Under the pieces are notes generated by a model, which saw only the letters and a list, made by a program, of their open reading frames with translations, did not search any database and was not told where the DNA came from. From JAEUIX01 sp964611125 (GTDB lineage Bacteria; Planctomycetota; Phycisphaerae; Phycisphaerales; UBA1924): a stretch of 64,000 nt of DNA. Of this stretch, positions 17,049 through 25,919 are shown one piece after another (position 1 is the first letter of the stretch; the number at the start of each line of letters is the position of its first letter). Location: positions 1-64,000 of the forward strand of contig CAZSZO010000004.1 in the NCBI GenBank assembly GCA_964611125.1. Direction: 5' to 3'. Position numbers and translations under genes: made by a program.

Positions 17049-18291
17049 GCAGGGCGCCCTCGCACTCCACCAGCACCGGCGTACCCGGCGCGGCGTGCTT
17101 GGTCTTGAGCATGGCGAAGCAGATCGGGGCGCCCCCCAGCATCGGGCTGATGGCCGAACTCGTGATCGCCCCGATCGCCTCGCCGCAGTCGGAGGGGGTC
17201 GGCTTGCGGTCGCCCTCCAGCGCGGCGGCGGGCGGCTGGAAGACCGCCCCCCCGGTGACGGGCTGGGGCGCCAGCTGGATCTCAGCCTCGCCTGTGGGGT
17301 CGATCGGCCGGTCTGCGGTGGAAGTGGGGGCCGGCAGCTTCACGCACGCCACCCGCTGCTTGGGGCTCCCCAGCGACTGCATGCGGGCGACGATCTCCTG
17401 CCCCAGATAGCACCCCTTGGTGAAGCTGACGCGCGACTCGAGCACACCGCTCTCGTGGGGGAGCGAGTCGGGGCCGAAATCCAGGTAGTAGAGCGGCGAG
17501 CCGGCCTCGATCCGGGCGACGTTGTACGCGGCCCATCCGATCGGTCGCATGTGATACGGCGCGCTCGTCAGCGTGCGGCCGTGCTCGTTGGGCTGGTCGG
17601 CCCCGGGGAAGCCGACCTCCATGAGCTGGTCCCACACGAGCCGCGCGAGGCCGGTGGGCATCGTCAGTTCGAGGCCGATCTCGCCAGCTGAGTCGTCGCG
17701 ATCGACGATCACCTCACCGCCCGCCTCCCCCTCTCCTCCGACGCGGATGACGCTGATCCGGCCGGGCGCGAGCGTCTCGACGGGGTCGCCGGCGACGGGG
17801 GTTGACACCCTGGCCATCAGGGCCGCCGCGGAGGGGCCGTGCAGCGCCAGGCGGTGCCACGCCTGAGTCTGGTCGACGATCGTGCAGTCCTCAGTGATGA
17901 CATAGGCGCTCAGGCCCTCGCGGGTGCGCTCCACGGCGTGGGCGTCGACATCCACCAGCACCCGTCCGGGCAGATTCAGCAACCGCAGATCGGCGTCGAT
18001 GCGCCCCTTGCGCGACAGCCAGAACGACCGGCGGGCCGAGTGCGGATGAAAATCCTTGAGCTCCTGCGTCAGCATCCGCCCCAGGAACTCGATGCGGTCG
18101 GCCCCGGTGACCTCCAGCGTGCCCCGCTGCGGCTGATCCACCAGGCCGCAGCCGCGCCGCAGCGCGGCGTACTCCAGGTCGACCTCGCCGAAGGTCTGCA
18201 CCACCTGGATGCCTGCTTCGGACGGGCCGTAGGTCTCCAGCAGAGCCTCAGCCTGCTGATGCTGCGAAAGCAGGGGGGTTTGGCGGGTCAT
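16993..18291 (-). CDS. ygfZ: Folate-binding protein YgfZ (tRNA-modifying GcvT-like protein)
   Basis: YgfZ is a GcvT-like folate-binding protein that supports iron-sulfur enzymes such as MiaB. The diagnostic motif KGCYLGQE is at residues 292-299. The N-terminus has the GcvT-like layout (AALRRGCGLVDQPQRGTLEV, GRMLTQELKD). At 432 residues it is longer than E. coli YgfZ (326), with acidic/Gly insertions near 185-200. The ATG at 18291 has TATGAT 5 bases upstream. Its 3' end overlaps the convergent membrane-protein gene by 56 bases. Confidence 0.88.
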   Translation of the reverse strand: MTRQTPLLSQHQQAEALLETYGPSEAGIQVVQTFGEVDLEYAALRRGCGLVDQPQRGTLEVTGADRIEFLGRMLTQELKDFHPHSARRSFWLSRKGRIDADLRLLNLPGRVLVDVDAHAVERTREGLSAYVITEDCTIVDQTQAWHRLALHGPSAAALMARVSTPVAGDPVETLAPGRISVIRVGGEGEAGGEVIVDRDDSAGEIGLELTMPTGLARLVWDQLMEVGFPGADQPNEHGRTLTSAPYHMRPIGWAAYNVARIEAGSPLYYLDFGPDSLPHESGVLESRVSFTKGCYLGQEIVARMQSLGSPKQRVACVKLPAPTSTADRPIDPTGEAEIQLAPQPVTGGAVFQPPAAALEGDRKPTPSDCGEAIGAITSSAISPMLGGAPICFAMLKTKHAAPGTPVLVECEGALLRATVQAELRSWPRPAAR

Positions 18292-18296
18292 GGACC

Positions 18297-18302
18297 ATCA
18301 TA
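18297..18302 (-). promoter_or_regulatory. Putative -10 (TATGAT), leaderless ygfZ start
   Basis: TATGAT on the minus strand is 5 bases from the ygfZ ATG. The divergent M42 gene has its own TATCCT at 18367-18372. Confidence 0.4.
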
Positions 18303-18413
18303 CATGCCCTGGCGCGGGCCGAGCGCGGGTGCAGCGCGGGGGTGGCCCGCCGGTATGCCCGGGAGCTATCCTCTTCCCCGCTTTTATCGATCGCAGGGCT
18401 GTCAGGAGTCACC

Positions 18414-19505
18414 ATGAACATCGAGCTGCTCAAGCGTCTGTGCGAAACCCCCGGCGTCCCCGGCCGCGAAGAGCGCGTGCGTGAGCTGATCGAAAAAGAA
18501 GTCGAAGGGCTCTTCGACCGGGTGGCCACCGACCCCATGGGCAACCTCCTCTGCACCCGCTCCCCACGTTCGGGCAAGAAGAAGGGCAAGGCCGGGTCCG
18601 GCGGCTCCGGGGCCGGGAGCGAGCGCCCCCTGCGCGTCCTGCTGCTCTGCCACATGGACCAGATCGGCTTCCTGGTCCGGTACATCGATGACAAGGGCTT
18701 CATCCGCGTCAACAACGCCGGCGGCTTCGACACGCGCAACTTGTTCTCTCGCCGCATGACGCTGGTCACTGAGTCGGGCGACCTCCCCTGCGTGATGAAC
18801 CCGGGCGGGCGACCGATCCATCTGGCGAGCGAAGAAGACAAGAAGAAGATCCCCGAGGTGAAGGACCTGGTGGTCGATACCGGCCTGCCCGCCGACACGG
18901 TGAAGAAGAAGGTGAAGATCGGCGACTATCTGGTCTACGCCGACCCGTTCCTGGAGCTCGGCGAGAAGTGCGTCTGCCAGGCCATGGACAACCGCGTCGC
19001 CTGCTGGCTCGGGATCGAGGCGATCCGCAAGATCGAGGAGTCAGGGGCCCAGCACGCCTGCGAGATCACCGTCGCCTTCACCACCCAGGAGGAAGTCGGC
19101 CTGCGCGGCGCCAAGACCAGCAGCCACACCGTGGACTGCGACATCGGCATCGGCATCGACGTGACCCTTTCGTGCGATACGCCCGGCGTGCCCGTTGATG
19201 AGTCGGTCACCGATCAAGGCAAGGGTTTCGGCCTGCACGTGATGGACTCCTCGTTCATCGCCGACCACCGGCTGATCAATGACATCGAGGCGTGCGCCAG
19301 GAAGCACCGCATCCCGCACCAGCGAACGATCCTCATGCGGGGCGGGCAGGATGGCGCCGCGGCCCAGCAGACGGGGCGCGGCGCCCGCGCCGTGGGAATC
19401 GTCGTGGGCACGCGGTACATCCACACCACGACGGAGATGATCGACAAGCGCGACCTGACGGCGGCCCGTGACATCCTCGCCGCGTGGATTCCGACGCTGG
19501 CCTGA
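18414..19505 (+). CDS. M42 family metallopeptidase (glutamyl aminopeptidase-like)
   Basis: A 363-residue dinuclear zinc aminopeptidase of the tetrahedral (TET) type. All metal and catalytic positions are visible: LLCHMDQIGF (His80, Asp82), AMDNRVACW (bridging Asp192), TTQEEVGLRG (Glu226, Glu227), IGIDVTL (Asp249) and the late GTRYIHT histidine. Residues 53-70 are a Lys/Gly/Ser-rich insertion in a loop. The start at 18414 has GGAG 6 bases upstream; a longer in-frame start at 18342 is not supported. Confidence 0.93.
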   Translation: MNIELLKRLCETPGVPGREERVRELIEKEVEGLFDRVATDPMGNLLCTRSPRSGKKKGKAGSGGSGAGSERPLRVLLLCHMDQIGFLVRYIDDKGFIRVNNAGGFDTRNLFSRRMTLVTESGDLPCVMNPGGRPIHLASEEDKKKIPEVKDLVVDTGLPADTVKKKVKIGDYLVYADPFLELGEKCVCQAMDNRVACWLGIEAIRKIEESGAQHACEITVAFTTQEEVGLRGAKTSSHTVDCDIGIGIDVTLSCDTPGVPVDESVTDQGKGFGLHVMDSSFIADHRLINDIEACARKHRIPHQRTILMRGGQDGAAAQQTGRGARAVGIVVGTRYIHTTTEMIDKRDLTAARDILAAWIPTLA

Positions 19506-19601
19506 GCCTGCTGATGAACGTTTCGCGACGGGCTGGCCGGGCCGCAGATGGGGCCCGCCAGCCTCGGCTTCACCGGCGAGCCCCGGGGCATAACCTCCCG
19601 C

Positions 19602-20039
19602 ATGCTTCTGGCTGCTTCGCCCACCACGACCAGCACCGATGTCATCGCCTGGCTGATCACCGCGCTGGTGCTGGTCATCGCCGGCGCGACCGTGGCTCTG
19701 CTGCGGGAGTGGAAGCTCCGTCAGGCCTTGCGCGAGGCCCTGCGGGCGGAGCGGGCCAAGCCGCCCCAGCAGGTCCTGGTCCAGTCGCGTCCGGAGCCCG
19801 ATCGCGACGACCTGCAGCGCCGCATGGGCGAGTTGCATCTGGCCAAGCTGCAGGCTGAACTCGAACTGCTCAACCGCCAGGTGGCCCATCGCGACCTTGA
19901 GTCCGACCGCATGGCGGCGGGTAAGGAATTCCACGAGCTGATGGTCGAGAAGGCCAAGCTCGAGATCGACAGCCTGCGGCTCCACATCGCCGAGCAGCGC
20001 CGCCGCATGGAGGACTGGCGCTCCGACGCCGAAGAGTGA
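19602..20039 (+). CDS. Membrane-anchored coiled-coil protein
   Basis: A 145-residue protein with one transmembrane helix near the N-terminus (VIAWLITALVLVIAGATVAL) followed by a charged, Leu/Glu/Arg-rich segment to the end that should form a coiled coil. No family is recognised. I chose the ATG at 19602 because TAACCT lies 5 bases upstream; an in-frame ATG at 19548 would add 18 residues. It probably exposes its coiled coil to the cytoplasm. Confidence 0.6.
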   Translation: MLLAASPTTTSTDVIAWLITALVLVIAGATVALLREWKLRQALREALRAERAKPPQQVLVQSRPEPDRDDLQRRMGELHLAKLQAELELLNRQVAHRDLESDRMAAGKEFHELMVEKAKLEIDSLRLHIAEQRRRMEDWRSDAEE

Positions 20040-20066
20040 GACGGCGGGCTGACGGGACGGCCCTGA

Positions 20067-20714
20067 CTACAGCCCGGCCGCGGCGAACCACTCACTGGGG
20101 GCCTTGTCGAGGGCGGTCGCGATGGCGACCAGGCTTTCCATGCTCGGCAGGTGGGCCCCCCGCTCGACTGATGACAGTTGGCTGACGCTGATGCCGCTCG
20201 CCTCCGAAAGATCCTTGAGCGTCCAGTCCCGTTGCGTGCGCGCCAGCCGGATCTGCCGGCCCATCTCCATCCGCAGCCGGTCCTGCGGCCGCTGCCCGAG
20301 GCCCAGGGCCGTCGCCGCCTGGGCGAGGGTCTTCTTGAGCTCCTCGATCGAGAACGGCTTGGCCAGGTAATCGAACACGTCCTGCTTGAACGTCTGCCGC
20401 ATTGAGTCGAGCGAGGGGTAGCCCGTCACCACCACCACGCACAGCTTCGGCCAGCGCTTGCGGATTTCCGCCAGCACCTCCTCGCCGGTGGCCCGACCCA
20501 TCTTGATATCCAGCAGCACCACATCGGGCAGGCGGCTCTCGCACGCGGCGAAGAACTCCTCCGGCGCCCCGCACGCCCGAACATCGTGCCCCTCGGCCTC
20601 CAGCAGGGCCTCGATGTACTGCCGGAAATCCGCGTCGTCGTCGAGCGCCACCACGCTGAGCGGCGGGAAGTCAACCGGGTGGGCGGCTGCGGCATGGGTC
20701 GCGGGGTCGGCCAT
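20067..20714 (-). CDS. Response regulator with receiver and XRE-type helix-turn-helix domains
   Basis: Residues 18-135 form a receiver domain: acidic pocket LDDD, phospho-acceptor Asp69 in VVLLDIKMG, conserved Thr/Lys positions (VVTGYP, Lys119 in LAKPF). Residues about 150-212 form an XRE/Cro-type helix-turn-helix (GRQIRLARTQRDWTLKDLSE, SGISVSQLSSVERG) that would bind DNA. A receiver joined to an XRE domain is uncommon compared with OmpR or NtrC types. It lies 55 bases downstream of the histidine kinase gene on the same strand, so it is the likely cognate partner. Confidence 0.88.
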   Translation of the reverse strand: MADPATHAAAAHPVDFPPLSVVALDDDADFRQYIEALLEAEGHDVRACGAPEEFFAACESRLPDVVLLDIKMGRATGEEVLAEIRKRWPKLCVVVVTGYPSLDSMRQTFKQDVFDYLAKPFSIEELKKTLAQAATALGLGQRPQDRLRMEMGRQIRLARTQRDWTLKDLSEASGISVSQLSSVERGAHLPSMESLVAIATALDKAPSEWFAAAGL

Positions 20715-20769
20715 GGAGGTTCAGGCTTCCTGACGGAGGGGGAGAGCAAACGATAGCCCGAGAGACGCG

Positions 20770-22461
20770 TCAGCCCGGGCTCGCGGCTCCTGGGATGGGC
20801 CCGGCCGCGGCGAGAGCGTCGCCCGGCTGCGGCGCGCTGGCGAGTTCGGCTGGCGCCGTCGCACCAGCCTGGTCGCCCACGGGCAGCATGATCTCGAAGA
20901 CCGAACCCCGCGTGGAGCGGCGGTTGCGGGCCAGCAGCACGCCGCCGTGCTCGCGGACGATTCCGTCCGAAACCGCCAGCCCCAGCCCGGTGCCTCGTGA
21001 GTCCAGGCGCGTGGTGGCGAAGGGCTCGAACAGCCGCCCCAGGATCTCGGCGTCCATGCCTGGCCCATCGTCGGTGATGGTGATCGAAACCCATTCGCGT
21101 CCCTCGCGCTGGGCCTGGCTCGCCTCCACCTGGATGGTCCCCCTTGGCGGGGCCCCGTTCGGGAATCCTCCCGAAGTTTGTGGGGGCGATGGTGCGGCGC
21201 CAGCGCCCGCCGGCCGCCCTCCCGAGTCGATTGCGTCCACCGCGTTGCGCAGCAGGTTGACGAGCACCTGAACCATGCGGTCGGCGTCGCAGCAAACGAG
21301 TTGCTCCGGCGCCACGGCGTTCAAGAACTCCACGCGCCGGGATTCGCGGTCAAGCCGGACCAGCGTCCACGCTTCGTCAACCAGCGGCGCCAGCGAGCAT
21401 GAGGCCGTCCGCGGGGGCCGCACCCGCGCAAAATCCAGCAGGCTCTCGCTGAGCCGCTCCAGGCGGCCCACCACCCGCAGCAGCAGCGCGGCCTCGGCCT
21501 CCTCGAGCTGTCGGTCCGCCCGGCTGATCATCTTCTCAACCAGCCCCTTGGCCACCGCCAGCGGTGTGTTCAGCTCGTGCGCAAGCCCGGCGGACATCAT
21601 GCCCAGGCTGGCGAGCCGGTCGGCGTCGGCGAGGTTCCGCTGCGCATTCTCAAGCAGGTGGTTCTTGCGTTTCAGATCGGTGGCGGTCGTCGCCAGCTCG
21701 GCCAAGGCCTTGGCCAGTTCCTGCTCGTGCTTGCGCAGCGCCAGGATGGTGCGGTTACGCGACCGCATGATCTCGCCCAGCTCATCGGCCGGCATCGCCT
21801 CGGTGGGCACCAGGGCTTCGTCCTCGCGTCCCTCCTGCACCGCCCGATCGGCCAGCAGCAACTGACGGATCGGCTCATAGACGTGCCGCGGCAGGATGAA
21901 GAGCTCGAGCGCCGCCGCGATCAGGCCGTACACCACCAGCAGCGCCAGGGTCACCAGCACGTACAGGCGGCCCACCGCCGCGCGGGCCGGCTCGAGGCGG
22001 GCGGTGGCCACCACGCCCGAGTTGTCGGCCCGGTCGACGTACCAGGCCGCGATCGCGCCGTCGGCCAGCCGCCCCCAGCCGCGGCCCGCCACCATCGAGG
22101 CGTCGTGGACCTTCCCGAGCGCCGAGGGCCAGCCGAATTCGTCCAGTTTTCCGCGGGCCAGCAGCACGCCCGGCGGCAGGTCGCGCCGGACCTCGGCGAT
22201 CACCGTCTCGGGCTCGCGCCCGTCCGCCCGGGCCTGCTCGATCCGCGATTGCACCAGCGACAGGGCCAGCTTCGCCTCATCAAGCTCCGACGCTTCGAGA
22301 ATCCGCGTGATCGCCGGCCACAGCGTCATGGCCAGCACGCCCGCCAGGAGCAGCGAGAAGAACGTGTGCAGCACGATCAGCTTGCGTCGAACCCGCATCC
22401 CCGCCAGCAGGTTGGAGGCGCCTCGAACCCCGGCGTTCGAAATGAGATCCGGCAGCTTCAC
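20770..22461 (-). CDS. Membrane sensor histidine kinase
   Basis: A 563-residue kinase. TM helices at about 28-50 and 165-190 enclose a periplasmic sensor region (60-160). A HAMP-like segment and coiled coil (195-285) lead to the H-box LAHELNTPLAV with His295, then the N-box LVNLLRNAVDAI, G1 ITDDGPGMD and G2 RGTGLGLAVSDGI. The catalytic domain contains a Pro/Gly/Ala-rich insertion after the N-box, coded by GC-rich sequence. It starts with GTG; TACCCT lies 7 bases upstream. It forms a two-component unit with the downstream receiver-XRE gene. The signal is unknown. Confidence 0.9.
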   Translation of the reverse strand: MKLPDLISNAGVRGASNLLAGMRVRRKLIVLHTFFSLLLAGVLAMTLWPAITRILEASELDEAKLALSLVQSRIEQARADGREPETVIAEVRRDLPPGVLLARGKLDEFGWPSALGKVHDASMVAGRGWGRLADGAIAAWYVDRADNSGVVATARLEPARAAVGRLYVLVTLALLVVYGLIAAALELFILPRHVYEPIRQLLLADRAVQEGREDEALVPTEAMPADELGEIMRSRNRTILALRKHEQELAKALAELATTATDLKRKNHLLENAQRNLADADRLASLGMMSAGLAHELNTPLAVAKGLVEKMISRADRQLEEAEAALLLRVVGRLERLSESLLDFARVRPPRTASCSLAPLVDEAWTLVRLDRESRRVEFLNAVAPEQLVCCDADRMVQVLVNLLRNAVDAIDSGGRPAGAGAAPSPPQTSGGFPNGAPPRGTIQVEASQAQREGREWVSITITDDGPGMDAEILGRLFEPFATTRLDSRGTGLGLAVSDGIVREHGGVLLARNRRSTRGSVFEIMLPVGDQAGATAPAELASAPQPGDALAAAGPIPGAASPG

Positions 22462-22468
22462 CGCCGTG

Positions 22469-22492
22469 AGGGTATCAGGCGGTTCCTATGCT
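22469..22492. promoter_or_regulatory. Back-to-back -10 elements for the histidine kinase and rsmB
   Basis: Minus-strand TACCCT (22469-22474) is 7 bases from the kinase GTG; plus-strand TATGCT (22487-22492) is 6 bases from the rsmB GTG. Only 12 bases separate the two hexamers, so the polymerase sites overlap. Confidence 0.4.
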
Positions 22493-22498
22493 GGGCCC

Positions 22499-24025
22499 GT
22501 GCCCAAGCCCCCACCACCCCCACCCTCCCCGGGATCACGCCCGCGCCCCGAGCACCCCCACCGCGGCACCTCCGACCACTGCCGCGACGCCGCGTTCATG
22601 CACCTCGCCGACCAGGCCGCCAAGTTCCCCCGCCTGGAGCTGGCGCCATTCGAAGCCCCGTCGGCCGACCCGCGTGATCAGGCCCTCGCCCACGCCATTG
22701 TCGACGCCGCCACCCGCCGCTGGCTCACCCTGCGATTCCTCATTCAGATGCGGCTGACGCAGCCCTTCGAGGACCTCGAGCCGCCCATGCGCGCCGCGAT
22801 GCTCGGCGGCGCCGCCCAGATCCTGCTCCTGGACCGCGTACCCGCCTATGCCGCCATCAACCACGCCGTGGAATGGGCGAAGCGACGCATCCGGCGCGGC
22901 GCCGGGGGCATGGTCAACGCCGTGCTCCGCCGACTCGCCGAACTCGTCACCCCCCCGGGCCCCGCGCTCCACCCTCAAGCTGTTGGCGGGGATGGGCGGG
23001 GGGGCCAAGAAGTGGATCGCGCCGCCGAGGCGGCGACCGGCCGGGCGGCGCTCCTGCGCCCGCACTGGTCGCTGGCCCGCGATGAGCTGCCGCTGGAGTC
23101 GGGGGGCGCCTTGGCGATGCTCCATCCGGTGCTGCCCGATGATCCGCTGGAGCGGCTCAGCATCGCCGCGAGCGTGCCCGCGCAGTTGCTTGAGTCCTGG
23201 AGCCGCGCCTTCGGGGCCGACGAAGCCCGTCGTCTCGCCCAGCATTCGCTGACCCACCCGCCGACGGTGCTGCGGTTCGCCGGCGGTTCGCCCCCGCCCG
23301 GGCTGCCGCTGCGTCCCGAGCAGCTCACGCCGCACGAGCGGCGGGGGTTCTTCGTGTATTCCGGCCCGCGCGACACGCTCGTGGCGCTGCTCGACACCCG
23401 CGACGACGTCTGGGCCCAGGACCCCGGATCATCGCTGGCCGTCGAGTCCATCGCCGACCTCCCGGCGGGCCTCATTATCGACGTCTGCGCCGGCCAGGGG
23501 ACCAAGACCCGCCAGCTCGCCGCGACCTTCCCGCGGGCCCGCATCGTCGCCACCGACACCGATGAGCGACGCCGCAAGACGCTGGCGCAGGTCTTCAGGG
23601 GCCACCCGAGGGTCACGGTCACGACCCGCGACGGGTTGTACGAGTTCATCGGCCAGGCGGATCTTGTGCTGCTCGACGTGCCGTGCTCGAACACCGGCGT
23701 GCTGGCCCGACGGCCGGAGGCGAAGTACCGTTTCGGTCGGGCCTCGATCGAGGAGCTCAACGGCATCCAGCGGCAGATCATCGCCGATGCGATCCCCCTG
23801 CTGCGGGAGAAGGGCCCCGGCCATCCCAAGGGCGGGGTGATGCTGTATTCCACCTGCAGCCTGGAGGCGGCGGAGAACGCTCAGCACATCGCCTGGGCGG
23901 CCCAGTGGCACCGGTTCGAGGCTTCCCGGGAGCGACTGAGCGCGCCCAAAGGCGGACCCGGGCGACCGTCCATCGAGTACGCGGATGGCTCCTATAGCGT
24001 GGTCCTGGGTCGGTCGAAGGTGTGA
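22499..24025 (+). CDS. rsmB: 16S rRNA (cytosine-C5)-methyltransferase RsmB-like
   Basis: A 508-residue protein with an N-terminal NusB-like RNA-binding domain (about 28-150, RVPAYAAINHAVEWAKRR) and a C-terminal Rossmann methyltransferase. The SAM loop is IIDVCAGQGTKTRQLA (327-342). Both catalytic cysteines of the RsmB/NSUN family are present: LDVPCSNTG (Cys396) and YSTCSLEAAEN (Cys453). A Gly/Arg-rich stretch at 155-175 separates the domains. I chose GTG 22499 because the NusB-like domain already begins near residue 28; an ATG at 22598 would cut into it. TATGCT is 6 bases upstream. Confidence 0.88.
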   Translation: MPKPPPPPPSPGSRPRPEHPHRGTSDHCRDAAFMHLADQAAKFPRLELAPFEAPSADPRDQALAHAIVDAATRRWLTLRFLIQMRLTQPFEDLEPPMRAAMLGGAAQILLLDRVPAYAAINHAVEWAKRRIRRGAGGMVNAVLRRLAELVTPPGPALHPQAVGGDGRGGQEVDRAAEAATGRAALLRPHWSLARDELPLESGGALAMLHPVLPDDPLERLSIAASVPAQLLESWSRAFGADEARRLAQHSLTHPPTVLRFAGGSPPPGLPLRPEQLTPHERRGFFVYSGPRDTLVALLDTRDDVWAQDPGSSLAVESIADLPAGLIIDVCAGQGTKTRQLAATFPRARIVATDTDERRRKTLAQVFRGHPRVTVTTRDGLYEFIGQADLVLLDVPCSNTGVLARRPEAKYRFGRASIEELNGIQRQIIADAIPLLREKGPGHPKGGVMLYSTCSLEAAENAQHIAWAAQWHRFEASRERLSAPKGGPGRPSIEYADGSYSVVLGRSKV

Positions 24026-24143
24026 AGCGGGGCAAAGCCCGTGATCGGCGGGGCTTCGCATCGCCGCCTCGAACCCGGCTAGACTCTCCGCCTGTCCCAG
24101 GCCGTCTCGTCGGCGCCGGTCAGGTCTTCGTTCGAGCTTCGGC

Positions 24144-24602
24144 ATGAATCTCCTCGACATCCTCTCCCCCCAGAGCATCAAGGCGCCGACGGTCGCCACC
24201 GACAAGCGGGCGATCATTGACGAACTGGTCGATCTGCTCGCCTTGGGGCAGCGCGTCGCCGATCCCGCGGCCCTCAAGGAGGCCGTGTGGACCCGCGAAC
24301 AGACCCGCACCACCGGCATCGGCAACGGCCTGGCCATCCCGCACGGCAAGAGCGCCGGGGTGACCGCGCTCGCGATGGCGATCGGCAAGCCCGCCCACCC
24401 CATCGAGTTCCACGCCATCGACTCCAAGCCCGTCAAGCTCGTCATCCTGCTCGCCAGCCCTCCGGATCGCACGGCCGACCACATCCAGGCCCTCGCCAAG
24501 GTCAGCCGGTACATGATCATGGAGAGCTTCCGCGAGCAGATGTACGCCGCGACGAGCGCCGAGGAGATCTTCGAGCTTCTCCGGAGCCAGGAGAGCCGCT
24601 GA
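24144..24602 (+). CDS. PTS IIA-type protein (PtsN/EIIANtr-like)
   Basis: A 152-residue PTS_EIIA type 2 domain that accepts a phosphate from HPr or NPr. The active-site histidine is His67 in NGLAIPHGKS, matching the family motif. No EIIB or EIIC lies nearby, which points to a regulatory (nitrogen-PTS) rather than transport role. TAGACT at 24080-24085 may be its -10, giving a leader of about 55 bases. The isoprenoid gene ispA follows after 75 bases on the same strand. Confidence 0.85.
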   Translation: MNLLDILSPQSIKAPTVATDKRAIIDELVDLLALGQRVADPAALKEAVWTREQTRTTGIGNGLAIPHGKSAGVTALAMAIGKPAHPIEFHAIDSKPVKLVILLASPPDRTADHIQALAKVSRYMIMESFREQMYAATSAEEIFELLRSQESR

Positions 24603-24677
24603 GCGGTCGCTTCCGCCGGCTGGTTCGCGAGCCCCGGCTCATCTTGACGGTCCCCATTCGCCCGCCTGCCCACACCC

Positions 24678-25679
24678 GTGTCAACACCACTTTCGACATC
24701 CCGAGGCCCTGTCGCTGTGAACCCCCAGCCCCACCCGGCGCCGCCGCAGCCCGCAAACGAGCGTGCTGGCGATGGCGAGGCGCCGACGCACCTCACCGCC
24801 CCCACGCCGATCGTCGACGCCTACATGCGGGACTATGTCGACGGCGTCGACAGCGCCCTGACTGCGGGGTCGTCGACGCCCATGCCGCCCGCCCTCCGCT
24901 CGGCGGTGCACTACGCCCTGCTGGGCGGCGGAAAGCGGCTGCGCCCGCTGCTGGCCTGGCACTGCTGCGTCGCGGTGGGCGGCGCTGCGGAGGCGAGTCT
25001 GCCTGCCGGCGCCGCGGTGGAGTTCATTCACGCCTTCTCGCTGGTGCATGACGACCTGCCCGGGCTGGACAACGACGACCTCCGCCGCGGGCGCCCGACG
25101 CTGCACAAGGCGACCAGCGAGGCGATGGCGATCCTCGCCGGCGACGCGATGCTGACGATGGCGTTCCAGGTGCTGGTGGACCGCGTGGCCGACCCCGTGA
25201 CGGTCAAGCGGCTGGTTACGGAACTGGCCATCGGCACCAGCGGAATGATCACCGGCCAGGTCTACGACACGCTGGGTGGTTTCGACGCCCGCCTGACGCG
25301 GCCGGAGATGCTTGCACTCGTGCACCGGAACAAGACCGGCGCCCTCATCCGGGCGGCCTGCCGCATGGGGGCCCTGGCTGGGGGCGCCACCGAAGCGACG
25401 CTTCAGGCGGTCACCGCCTATGGCGACGCCATCGGCCTGATGTTCCAGATCGTTGACGACATCATCGACGTCGAGCAGTCCGCCGAGCATGCCGGCAAGC
25501 GGACGCAAAAGGACGAGTTCGCCGGCAAGCTCACCTACCCCTCGGTTCTCGGTCTCGAGGGCGCGAAGGCTGAGGTCGGTCGGGTTCTGGGGCGAGCGCT
25601 CGCGGCGCTGAGCGAACTGGGCCCGCCCGCGCGACCTCTGGCGGATTTGGCTTCGTACATGGCGGTACGGACCAAGTAG
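24678..25679 (+). CDS. ispA: Polyprenyl synthetase (farnesyl/geranylgeranyl diphosphate synthase)
   Basis: This is a trans-prenyltransferase that condenses IPP with allylic diphosphates. Motifs: GGGKRLRPLL, the first Asp-rich motif VHDDLPGLDNDDLRRG, GEAMAILAGDAML-like region (SEAMAILAGDAML), and the second Asp-rich motif FQIVDDIIDVE with a following KR. The DDLPGLDND form fits bacterial FPP/GGPP synthases. Length is 333 residues from GTG 24678 or 320 from GTG 24717; the first 35 residues are Pro-rich and not conserved. It lies upstream of dxs on the same strand, which supports an isoprenoid supply role. Confidence 0.9.
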   Translation: MSTPLSTSRGPVAVNPQPHPAPPQPANERAGDGEAPTHLTAPTPIVDAYMRDYVDGVDSALTAGSSTPMPPALRSAVHYALLGGGKRLRPLLAWHCCVAVGGAAEASLPAGAAVEFIHAFSLVHDDLPGLDNDDLRRGRPTLHKATSEAMAILAGDAMLTMAFQVLVDRVADPVTVKRLVTELAIGTSGMITGQVYDTLGGFDARLTRPEMLALVHRNKTGALIRAACRMGALAGGATEATLQAVTAYGDAIGLMFQIVDDIIDVEQSAEHAGKRTQKDEFAGKLTYPSVLGLEGAKAEVGRVLGRALAALSELGPPARPLADLASYMAVRTK

Positions 25680-25823
25680 CCCTCAACCTGCGTTGGCAGC
25701 CAGCCTCAGCGAGTCCCCGCGGCCGAGCTGGCGATTTTGGCGGGCGTGCACCAGCGCCATCGCCCCTGCGGGCCCGGCCGACCGGGAATGTCTCTGCAAG
25801 CCGTTTCTTTCCTGTTCCCCTCC

Positions 25824-25829
25824 TATGCT
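25824..25829 (+). promoter_or_regulatory. Putative -10 (TATGCT) upstream of dxs
   Basis: TATGCT lies 90 bases before the dxs ATG in a pyrimidine-rich patch, so dxs may have its own promoter apart from ispA. AGAGGAG follows 12 bases before the start. Confidence 0.35.
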
Positions 25830-25919
25830 CTTGGCATCCAACCGGACGGTTAGTCTTCCCTAATCTCACTGGTTGATCGTTTCTGCGCCCGCGCCGTTAG
25901 AGAGGAGTCTGTTCCGAAG

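Noticed and set aside
25680..25919. tRNA or small RNA gene in the ispA-dxs gap
   Set aside because: No cloverleaf, CCA end or clear terminator; the region reads as a leader with a possible promoter.
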